Positions 54,582-61,035 of a stretch of DNA of 61,035 bases are shown piece after piece. The notes under the pieces were generated by a model. That model saw nothing but the letters and a program-made list of their open reading frames with translations, did not search any database and had not been told where the DNA came from. Position numbers and translations under genes: made by a program. Position 1 is the stretch's first letter. Each line of letters starts with the position of its first letter. The DNA is from JAABSX01 sp964480455 (GTDB lineage: Bacteria > Bacteroidota > Bacteroidia > Cytophagales > Microscillaceae), in NCBI GenBank assembly GCA_964480455.1, contig CAYZQI010000008.1, forward strand, positions 1 to 61,035, read 5' to 3'.

Positions 54582-56411
54582 ATGCACACAAAAATTTTTA
54601 TTACAATTGGTCTGTTTCTCAGCTGTGGCTTGTCTTTCGGATTTGCCCAAAATGACGTGCAAAACCTCAGCCTTGCCGAAGAATACTATGGCAGAGAAGA
54701 ATATGACAAAGCTTCGGAAATTTATGCACGACTTTCACGCAATAACCGCAATCTACCCTTAATCTACAAAAACTACCTCAAAACACTTTATGCCCTAAAA
54801 GATTTTAGAGAGGCTGAAAAACTCATCAAAAAACAGCTTAAGATTGAACCTGAGAATCCAGTGTATCCTATTGACTACGGCTACTGGTGGCAGCTACAGG
54901 GCAAAAAGGATAAAGCAAAAGCAGCTTACGCTGATGTGATTGATGATTATAAAAAACTTAATACCAACGTAATCAGGGCTGCTGAACATTTTCTGAGACT
55001 TCAACTTAACGAGTTTGCGCTGCAAATGCTTCAAGCAGGACGCAAAAACGACCGTAATCCTGCTGCTTTCGCAATTGAGATGGCACAGGTTTATCAGCTT
55101 CAAAATCAGCAAGACAAGGCTATTGAAGAATATTTGCTCTATGCCATTCAAAGCCGCAGCAATGCTGAATATATCAAAGGTGTATTGCAAGATAACCTTA
55201 TCAAAGCAGAAGATTTTGATAAATTAGAGCAAGTATTACTTATGCAGCTACAAAAAGATGCCAAAGAAGTAACCTACAATGAGTTACTACTTTGGCTCTA
55301 CCTCCAGCAACGCCGCTTCTACAAAGCTTTTATCCAAGCCAAAGCACTCGACAAACGCTATCGCTTAGAAGGAAGTGAGCTTTACAGCATAGGGCTGATT
55401 AGCATGAAAAATGAAGATTATAAGAGTGCACAAAGGATTTTTGAATACATCATCGAGACTTACCCTAATGGCGAATACTACTCCAAAGCAAGAAGTCAGT
55501 ACATCAAATGCAAGGAAGAAGTAATTAAAAGCACTTATCCACTCAATCTTGATGAGATTCGTTCATTGATTGTGGATTACCAAAACCTGATACAAAAGGT
55601 AGGAAAAAACTACAGAACTTTTGATGATATACGTAGTCTAGCACAATTGCACGCTTTTTACCTTGATGAAAAAGATAAAGGAATCAGTATTCTTGAAGAA
55701 GCAATCATACTGGGGCGAGGACGTACCGATTTTATTGCACAATGTAAAATAGACCTGGGAGATATCTATTTGCTCAAAAGTGAACCTTGGGAGGCTACTT
55801 TGCTCTACTCGCAAGTAGAGAAACTTCGCCCTGACCACCCCCTAGGGCACGAAGCAAAGCTCAAAAATGCTAAACTTTCTTATTATAGAGGTGATTTTGA
55901 GCTAGCAGAAGACCACCTGAATATCTTAAAAGAAGCTACCTCGCGTGAGATTGCCAATGATGCTATGGAACTGAGCTTACTGATAGCCGATAACCTTGTA
56001 TTTGATACCACGGGTCTCGCTTTGAGAGAGTTTTCCCAAATTGAACTTTTAGTCTTTCAGAGAAAAGATGATGAGGCACTCCAAAAATTAAAAAATATGC
56101 TTAAAGACTACCCTAAACATAGCATCTCTGATGAAGTACTTTGGAAGAAGGCAAACTTACTCCTCAAAATGAATAAGCCCGAAGAAGCCCTTGCCGATTT
56201 AGAAGTAATTATGGCTACTTATAGTGAAGATATTTGGGGTGATGATGCTCTATTTATGATAGGTAAAATCTACGAAGAAACCCTCAAAAACAAAGATAAA
56301 GCCCAAGAAGCCTACAAAAATCATCTCTTGAAATACCCAGGAAGTATCTACACCGCAGAAGCACGCAGGCGGTTTCGTATTCTAAGGGGCGACTTTGTGG
56401 ATTTACGTTGA
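54582..56411 (+). CDS. Large secreted TPR protein
   Basis: A 609-residue protein with a signal peptide (FITIGLFLSCGLSFGFAQ), then TPR-type helical repeats through most of its length: AEEYYGREEYDKASEIYARL, IYKNYLKTLYALKDFREAEK and, at the end, ALFMIGKIYEETLKNKDKAQ. The last 100 residues resemble the YbgF/BamD-type TPR found in envelope proteins. It lies in the periplasm or outer envelope. No catalytic domain. It is the first gene to the right of the putative origin. Confidence 0.85.
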   Translation: MHTKIFITIGLFLSCGLSFGFAQNDVQNLSLAEEYYGREEYDKASEIYARLSRNNRNLPLIYKNYLKTLYALKDFREAEKLIKKQLKIEPENPVYPIDYGYWWQLQGKKDKAKAAYADVIDDYKKLNTNVIRAAEHFLRLQLNEFALQMLQAGRKNDRNPAAFAIEMAQVYQLQNQQDKAIEEYLLYAIQSRSNAEYIKGVLQDNLIKAEDFDKLEQVLLMQLQKDAKEVTYNELLLWLYLQQRRFYKAFIQAKALDKRYRLEGSELYSIGLISMKNEDYKSAQRIFEYIIETYPNGEYYSKARSQYIKCKEEVIKSTYPLNLDEIRSLIVDYQNLIQKVGKNYRTFDDIRSLAQLHAFYLDEKDKGISILEEAIILGRGRTDFIAQCKIDLGDIYLLKSEPWEATLLYSQVEKLRPDHPLGHEAKLKNAKLSYYRGDFELAEDHLNILKEATSREIANDAMELSLLIADNLVFDTTGLALREFSQIELLVFQRKDDEALQKLKNMLKDYPKHSISDEVLWKKANLLLKMNKPEEALADLEVIMATYSEDIWGDDALFMIGKIYEETLKNKDKAQEAYKNHLLKYPGSIYTAEARRRFRILRGDFVDLR

Positions 56412-56748
56412 GTAGCTATTTTGTGAATAAAAAAAAAGAGTAAGATATAAAAATGATTAGCTTATTTTATACTATAGCAAGCTTCAGGGTAAGCTCAAAA
56501 TAAATATCAAAATAGATGTAAGCATTTCTAAGAATATGTTAGTATCTTGTGGTAAAATATTTGTAAAACAATTGAAGATAGATTTGAATAGGTTTAAAAG
56601 AGTAAATCGTCTTTCAAGCAACAAGTAAGGAACTAAGATTTAATCATAGATTTATTCAAAAACACATTGCTTATTACAAATAATATAGTCTGACTTTATC
56701 ATAAGATTTTTTAAAAAATAAATAAATCCAAATCAATTCTTAAATAGT
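56412..56748. other. AT-rich intergenic region before gmd
   Basis: 337 bp. No hairpin, RNA gene or ORF stands out. It presumably contains the gmd promoter. Confidence 0.55.
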
Positions 56749-57864
56749 ATGTCAAAAGTTGCATTAATAACAGGTATCACAGGTCAAGATGGTGCTTATC
56801 TTGCCGAATTTCTTCTCAACAAAGGCTATACCGTACATGGTATCAAGCGCCGTAGCTCGCTCTTCAATACAGACCGTATTGATAGCCTCTACCAAGATCC
56901 TCACGAAAAACAACTTCGCTTCATCTTACACTATGGCGATTTAACTGACTCCACCAACATCATCCGTATTATTCAAGAAGTACAACCTGATGAAATTTAC
57001 AATCTCGGGGCAATGTCGCACGTAAAGGTAAGTTTTGATGCGCCCGAATATACTGCCAATGTGGACGCACTCGGCGCACTCCGTATCTTAGAAGCAGTAC
57101 GACTGTTAGGACTCACTCAAAAAACCAAAATTTATCAAGCCTCTACTTCCGAACTGTATGGCTTAGTACAAGCTGTTCCACAAAGCGAAACCACGCCTTT
57201 CTACCCTCGCTCACCCTATGCTGTTGCCAAGTTGTATGGCTACTGGATTATCGTGAACTACCGCGAGGCATATAATATGTATGCTTGTAATGGCATCCTT
57301 TTCAACCACGAAAGCCCACTGCGTGGTGAAACTTTCGTAACCCGCAAAATCACCCGTGCGGTAGCACGTATCGCCCTTGGTTTGCAAGACAATCTCTTCC
57401 TTGGAAATCTTGATGCTAAACGCGACTGGGGGCATGCCAAAGATTATGTGGAGGCAATGTACTTGATGCTTCAGCAAGAAACGCCCGAAGATTTTGTGGT
57501 TGCTACAGGCGTAACTACTACTGTGCGTGATTTTGTGAAGATGGCTTTCCAAGAGGTAGGCATTGAGGTAGAGTTTAAAGGTGAAGGCGTAAAAGAGAAA
57601 GGCTATGTAGTGGCTTGCGATAATTCTGAATACCAAGTAGAAATTGGTAAAGAAGTAGTGGCTGTAGATGAGCGTTATTTCCGTCCTACTGAGGTAGATT
57701 TATTAATTGGCGACCCTACCAAAGCACAGCAAAAGCTAGGCTGGACACCTAAGTATGACCTCCCAATGCTTGTGAACGACATGATGAGGGCTGACCTTGA
57801 CCTCTTCAAGCGCGACCAATACCTGCGTGAAGGTGGACATAAAATTTTGAATTACCACGAATAG
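56749..57864 (+). CDS. gmd: GDP-mannose 4,6-dehydratase
   Basis: Converts GDP-mannose to GDP-4-keto-6-deoxymannose, the first step to GDP-L-fucose. The 371-residue extended SDR has TGITGQDGAYLAEFLL (NADP site, about 8-23), KRRSSLFNTDRID, STSELYG and the active-site Y-x3-K in YPRSPYAVAKLY. FNHESPLRGETFVTRK is diagnostic for Gmd. It is followed by fcl, so the two genes form the fucose pathway for surface polysaccharide. Confidence 0.97.
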   Translation: MSKVALITGITGQDGAYLAEFLLNKGYTVHGIKRRSSLFNTDRIDSLYQDPHEKQLRFILHYGDLTDSTNIIRIIQEVQPDEIYNLGAMSHVKVSFDAPEYTANVDALGALRILEAVRLLGLTQKTKIYQASTSELYGLVQAVPQSETTPFYPRSPYAVAKLYGYWIIVNYREAYNMYACNGILFNHESPLRGETFVTRKITRAVARIALGLQDNLFLGNLDAKRDWGHAKDYVEAMYLMLQQETPEDFVVATGVTTTVRDFVKMAFQEVGIEVEFKGEGVKEKGYVVACDNSEYQVEIGKEVVAVDERYFRPTEVDLLIGDPTKAQQKLGWTPKYDLPMLVNDMMRADLDLFKRDQYLREGGHKILNYHE

Positions 57865-57878
57865 TAAAAAAAACTGCA

Positions 57879-57912
57879 GCTGCAGCCAAAGAGAATGCCC
57901 TTTGGCTACAGC
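57879..57912 (+). terminator. Hairpin between gmd and fcl
   Basis: GCTGCAGCCAAAG pairs with CTTTGGCTACAGC (one mismatch) across an 8-base loop. No T-tract follows, so it may only weaken or process the transcript. Confidence 0.45.
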
Positions 57913-57950
57913 TACATATAACAGCAAATAAATTATTTATCACAAAACAA

Positions 57951-57976
57951 AATCCCTCCTTCGGGGGCTAGGGGAC
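57951..57976. repeat. C/G-rich Bacteroidota intergenic repeat, copy 2
   Basis: Reads CCTCCTTCGGGGG then CTAGGGGAC; in reverse complement it shares CCCCCGAAGGAGG with the element at 41055-41113. It lies directly before the fcl start codon. Confidence 0.6.
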
Positions 57977-57980
57977 TGAT

Positions 57981-58913
57981 ATGGAAAAAAATAGCAAAAT
58001 ATATGTAGCCGGACACCGAGGTATGGTAGGTTCTGCCATTGTTCGTAAGTTTCAGCAAGAAGGTTTTACCAATTTTGTATTGCGTACTTCCAAAGAACTA
58101 GACTTACGCAATCAGCAAGCTGTAGCAGATTTCTTTGCCGAAGAAAAACCCGATTATGTATTCTTGGCGGCTGCCAAAGTAGGCGGTATCTTGGCAAACA
58201 ACACCTACAGAGCTGAATTTCTGTATGATAACTTAATGATTCAAAACAATGTCATACATCAATCCTATTTACACAGAGTAAAAAAGTTGATGTTCCTGGG
58301 CTCATCTTGTATTTATCCCAAAATGGCACCACAGCCACTCAAAGAAGAATACCTCCTTACAGGCTTGCTAGAACCTACCAACGAGCCTTATGCCATTGCC
58401 AAAATTTCAGGTATCAAGATGTGTGAGGCTTACCGTGACCAATACGGCTGCAATTTTATCTCTGTGATGCCCACTAACCTTTATGGCGAAAATGACAACT
58501 ACGACTTGCAAAACTCGCACGTACTTCCTGCACTTATGCGTAAGTTTGTAGAAGCACGCCAAGAAGGAAAAGAATTTGTAGAAATTTGGGGCACAGGAAG
58601 CCCGTTACGCGAGTTTCTCAATGTAGATGACCTAGCAGATGCCTGCTACTTTTTGATGCACAACTACAACGAAAAGGGCTTTGTAAACATAGGCACAGGA
58701 GAAGACATCTCTATCAAAGATTTGGCACTGCTCGTCAAAGAACTCAGTGGCTATAAAGGCGAACTACGCTTTGATACTTCCAAGCCTGATGGTACGCCAC
58801 GCAAACTCATGGACGTAAGCTACCTCAAAAACTTAGGCTGGGAAGCAAAAATCACCCTTCGCGAGGGCATCAGCAAGATTTTGCAAGAGAAGTTTAATTT
58901 GGAGATGGTTTAA
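57981..58913 (+). CDS. fcl: GDP-L-fucose synthase
   Basis: An epimerase-reductase of 310 residues (also called WcaG) that completes GDP-L-fucose synthesis from the Gmd product. It has GHRGMVGSAIVRKF (cofactor site, about 11-24), LGSSCIYPKMAPQP and the active-site Y-x3-K in NEPYAIAKISG, plus MPTNLYGENDNYD and the C-terminal DGTPRKLMDVS. 116 bp separate it from gmd; they are likely co-transcribed, with the small C/G-rich repeat in between. Confidence 0.97.
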   Translation: MEKNSKIYVAGHRGMVGSAIVRKFQQEGFTNFVLRTSKELDLRNQQAVADFFAEEKPDYVFLAAAKVGGILANNTYRAEFLYDNLMIQNNVIHQSYLHRVKKLMFLGSSCIYPKMAPQPLKEEYLLTGLLEPTNEPYAIAKISGIKMCEAYRDQYGCNFISVMPTNLYGENDNYDLQNSHVLPALMRKFVEARQEGKEFVEIWGTGSPLREFLNVDDLADACYFLMHNYNEKGFVNIGTGEDISIKDLALLVKELSGYKGELRFDTSKPDGTPRKLMDVSYLKNLGWEAKITLREGISKILQEKFNLEMV

Positions 58914-59040
58914 GTGCTTGCTATGATAAAATTTCTGCTTTCAATGATTAGGATTTTCTGGCATCAATGACTTTGTAGCTGTTTTTGTAGTATTATTTTA
59001 AGTATAAATGTTCAGCTGAAAAAAACATCAATCACAATAG

Positions 59041-59077
59041 GCCATTTGGATAGTAAAACCTTTCAAATGGCTTTTTT
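59041..59077 (+). terminator. Intrinsic terminator of the gmd-fcl unit
   Basis: GCCATTTG and CAAATGGC pair over a 15-base loop and run into T6. The right arm overlaps the last codons of the convergent paralog 6. Confidence 0.7.
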
Positions 59078-59926
59078 GGTCTCATACATCTCTTCAAAGG
59101 CTTCAGCTATTTTCCCAATAAAGGCTACTTCTTGTGGGTTTAGCGTGAACCACTCTCCTTGCAAGCAAAGATGCTCAAAAGTGCTTTGCAGCGTTCTTTC
59201 CCAAGTCAGGGCAAGTTGTTTGTTAGGCAGTACAAGTGCCGTTATGAATTCAGTATCAGTACCTGCTGTCTTAAAGGTTTTGATGCGTTCTATGGGTTCT
59301 TTGCTTTTGCCTATTTTGTACTCATTGGTGTTTTTCTTTCTGAGGAGGTAAGTGTAGGTTTTGACTTCGGGTAGTTGCTTAGGTTGGTAAAGGTACTGCT
59401 CTAAGTTATCCACACGTTGGCTTAGATTGTGGATAAGTTCTTTGAGTTCAGTATTATTTTTATGCATTTCATTTCGGATAGCTTGATTTTCTTTTTTCAT
59501 CATTTGATGCAAAGCGCCTATATAAGTGTGCATTTTTGACTCAAGTTGTGCAACTGCCTCTACCCATCCAGCATCATTTTTCCTCTCTAACTCCCTGATA
59601 ATCAAATCCTCTGCCCAATCTCTAAATAGCTTTGCTCGCTCAGATTTGATGAAAAAACCTAGACGTATTACACCTCGTTTTGTCCAGAAGGTTTGTTCTC
59701 TTACCATTGGACCTAATTTGATATTGAAGTTTTGTGCGTGAGTATTACTCACGCACAAATAATGTTTATTCTCAACAAACTCATCATTGTTTTTACTTTT
59801 ATGGTATCTAATGGTTGTTTCATCTACCCCATACCCCTCAGCCACAAGCCGAGTTTCCATGAGCCATTCGTGTGTTTTGTGTGGTCTTACATAGAGGGTA
59901 AGTCCTTCAAATTGAGTTTCTATCAA
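59063..59926 (-). CDS. Palindrome-bearing Bro-N-like/GIY-YIG protein, paralog 6 (full length)
   Basis: About 287 residues. The usual leader ATG is replaced by ACG (TENPQQLLIETQ), so translation probably starts at a TTG (59926) or a rarer codon. The domains are complete: WLMETRLVAEGYGVDETTIR, the variable loop, FWTKRGVIRLGFF, RLFRDWAEDLIIREL, a long coiled coil (about 110-190) and the GIY-YIG domain (YTYLLRKK, YKIGKSKEP, WERTLQSTF, GEWFTL). The loop is longer than in paralogs 1-5 and its last part (KLGPMVREQT) is shared with paralog 7. Confidence 0.78.
   Translation of the reverse strand: MIETQFEGLTLYVRPHKTHEWLMETRLVAEGYGVDETTIRYHKSKNNDEFVENKHYLCVSNTHAQNFNIKLGPMVREQTFWTKRGVIRLGFFIKSERAKLFRDWAEDLIIRELERKNDAGWVEAVAQLESKMHTYIGALHQMMKKENQAIRNEMHKNNTELKELIHNLSQRVDNLEQYLYQPKQLPEVKTYTYLLRKKNTNEYKIGKSKEPIERIKTFKTAGTDTEFITALVLPNKQLALTWERTLQSTFEHLCLQGEWFTLNPQEVAFIGKIAEAFEEMYETKKAI
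59406..59436. promoter_or_regulatory. Inverted DnaA-box pair inside paralog 6
   Basis: TTATCCACA (59406-59414), 13 bp, TGTGGATAA (59428-59436), both perfect. The spacing is the same as in paralogs 1 and 4. Confidence 0.6.
59731..59759. repeat. Gene-embedded palindrome, paralog 6 (29 bp)
   Basis: Arms TTTGTGCGTGAGTA and TACTCACGCACAAA around one base. It encodes L-C-V-S-N-T-H-A-Q, centred on the second base of the Asn codon. Confidence 0.97.
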
Positions 59927-60021
59927 GAGTTGTTGTGGATTTTCCGTAATATTGAATTTTGATATTTTAATTCAAAATATAAACATATTAAACGCAATTT
60001 ATAAAAACAAATTTTTTGGTC

Positions 60022-60222
60022 TTATTTTTCATATTTTTTAAAAAACTGTTCTAAAAGTTTTTGATAAGCCTTTGAAATACTTTGGTATCTTCCTGTTTCC
60101 CATTCAGAAACTTTTGCTTGACTCACATCTAATCCCTCAGCAACTTCTTGCTGCTTCAATCCATATTTTTTTCTCAGTTCTTTGAGTTTTTCGCCTGTGA
60201 ATTCTTTATTATCTGTGCTCAT
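60022..60222 (-). CDS. XRE-type helix-turn-helix protein 2
   Basis: A 66-residue Cro/CI-type regulator from the ATG at 60222 (MSTDNKEFTGEKLKELRKKY). The upstream ATG at 60306 would overlap paralog 7 and adds an unrelated leader; the internal start matches XRE protein 1 exactly. The HTH reads KQQEVAEGLDVSQAKVSEWE. It lies between paralogs 7 and 6 on the same strand. Confidence 0.83.
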   Translation of the reverse strand: MSTDNKEFTGEKLKELRKKYGLKQQEVAEGLDVSQAKVSEWETGRYQSISKAYQKLLEQFFKKYEK

Positions 60223-60280
60223 ATTATTAGTTTTTTGTGTAAAGATATGCTTTTGCAGTGCATTTTCAAAAGGTATATTT

Positions 60281-61035
60281 TTATTTTCTATCATAAAACC
60301 CTTCAAAAGCCTCTGATATTTTTTTGATGACTTCTACATCACAGGGCTGTAATACAAACCATTCGCCGCCTATTTTAAGATGTTCAAAGGTAACTTGTAG
60401 TGTTTTCTCCCACATTTGGGCAAGTGTGTCATTGATGAGTTCTATGGTGATAATGATTTCAATATCTGTTCCAGCATTTTTAAAGACCTTCGCTCTCTTG
60501 ATAGGATTAGTACTTTTCCCGATTTTGTATTCGTTTGTATTTCTTTTTCTCATCAGGTAGGTATAAGATTTTTGTGTAGGCAATAGCTTAGGTTGATAGA
60601 TGTATTGCTCTAAGTTATCCACACGTGCAGCCAGACTGTGTATATCTTTTTTAAGCATTTTGTAGAGTGCATCTAAGTATTGGTGTGTTCTAAACTCAAA
60701 ATCTTTAAGTTCTTTCTTAGTTACGTATTCTTCTTTCTTATCTAACTCCCTGATAATCAAATCCTCTGCCCAATCTCTAAATAATCTTGCTCTCTCAGAT
60801 TTGATGAAAAAGCCTAGACGTATTACGCCTCGTTTTGTCCAGAAAGTTTGTTGCCTTACCATCTTAGGCAATCTGATTTCTATATTTTGCTCGCTCGAAT
60901 TTCGAGCGAGCAAATAGTGTTTACCCTCTTCAAACTCATCAGGATTATTATTTTTATGACCAAGAATGGTTTTTTCATTCACTCCATACCCCTCAGCCAC
61001 AAGCCTAGTTTCCATAAGCCACTCGAGTGTTTCAT
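60281..61035 (-). CDS. Palindrome-bearing Bro-N-like/GIY-YIG protein, paralog 7 (partial, 5' end outside window)
   Basis: The frame runs open to the right edge; the readable part begins ETLEWLMETRLVAEGYGV, so perhaps 25 residues are missing. The DNA-binding domain (NEKTILGHK helix, FWTKRGVIRLGFF, RLFRDWAEDLIIREL), coiled coil and GIY-YIG domain (YTYLMRKR, YKIGKSTNP, WEKTLQVTF, GEWFVL) are present. It is closest to paralog 6. It carries the joint-longest palindrome (29 bp). Confidence 0.8.
   Translation of the reverse strand, partial: ETLEWLMETRLVAEGYGVNEKTILGHKNNNPDEFEEGKHYLLARNSSEQNIEIRLPKMVRQQTFWTKRGVIRLGFFIKSERARLFRDWAEDLIIRELDKKEEYVTKKELKDFEFRTHQYLDALYKMLKKDIHSLAARVDNLEQYIYQPKLLPTQKSYTYLMRKRNTNEYKIGKSTNPIKRAKVFKNAGTDIEIIITIELINDTLAQMWEKTLQVTFEHLKIGGEWFVLQPCDVEVIKKISEAFEGFYDRK
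60615..60645. promoter_or_regulatory. DnaA-box pair inside paralog 7 (one arm degenerate)
   Basis: TTATCCACA (60615-60623) is perfect. The second arm, TGTGTATAT at 60637-60645, has two mismatches to the consensus. The spacing of 13 bp is kept. Confidence 0.5.
60886..60914. repeat. Gene-embedded palindrome, paralog 7 (29 bp)
   Basis: Arms TTTGCTCGCTCGAA and TTCGAGCGAGCAAA around one base. It encodes L-L-A-R-N-S-S-E-Q, centred on the second base of the Asn codon. Confidence 0.97.

Noticed and set aside
60223..60306. 28-residue N-terminal extension of XRE protein 2
   Set aside because: It overlaps paralog 7, and the internal ATG at 60222 matches the start of XRE protein 1.
49928..60914. Palindromes as intrinsic terminators
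   Set aside because: They lie mid-gene, have a one-base centre instead of a loop in six of seven cases, and lack a following T-tract.

Overview
The window looks like a chromosomal segment of a member of the Bacteroidota, most likely a Cytophagales-type gliding or aquatic bacterium. The intergenic DNA is AT-rich, Shine-Dalgarno sequences are weak or absent, and some promoters show TAnnTTTG -7 boxes. Typical family members include a PUR-alpha-like DUF3276 protein, a SPOR-type RlpA, a separate PurS, MeaB, an OtsA-OtsB fusion, and GDP-fucose synthesis genes. The species cannot be named from the sequence alone. No tRNA, rRNA, CRISPR array or intact insertion sequence was seen.

Layout. 0-24.5 kb is ordinary housekeeping and envelope DNA on both strands: NamZ-type muramidase, a solitary nuoJ, rlpA, ispH, typA, a PaaI thioesterase, a VWA protein, a dienoyl-CoA isomerase-like crotonase, hemC, a phosphatidylserine decarboxylase, gmhA, fRMsr and cysM. 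25-46 kb carries an M1 peptidase, a porin-like barrel, pyruvate kinase, a GMC oxidoreductase followed by an AraC regulator, otsAB, pdxH, a ParA / ParB-like / TetR trio, purS, pssA, meaB and a CHASE2 / FecR-like pair. 46-61 kb holds recO, gyrB, a paralog array, an SDR oxidoreductase, a probable replication origin (53979-54480, rich in DnaA boxes), a large TPR protein, gmd, fcl and a second part of the paralog array. Several short MITE-like inverted repeats and a three-copy dispersed repeat lie between genes.

The unusual system is a family of seven paralogous genes, all on the minus strand, in two clusters either side of the putative origin (49322-52603 and 59063 to the right edge), with two small XRE-type helix-turn-helix genes among them. 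Full-length members have an N-terminal Bro-N/phage-antirepressor-like DNA-binding domain, a coiled-coil linker and a C-terminal T5orf172/MUG113-type GIY-YIG domain. Six of the seven carry, inside the coding sequence and centred on the same codon, a DNA palindrome with a one-base centre (15-29 bp). The seventh has an 8-bp-arm inverted repeat centred on that codon. Every palindrome has a different sequence, while the DNA just downstream is nearly identical between copies. The palindromes are weakest in two truncated copies. The simplest reading is that each protein recognises, as a dimer, a private operator or cut site that travels inside its own gene, so that specificity helix and target diversify together. 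The full-length members also hold an inverted pair of DnaA boxes (TTATCCACA, 13 bp, TGTGGATAA; one arm decayed in the last copy) in the linker region.
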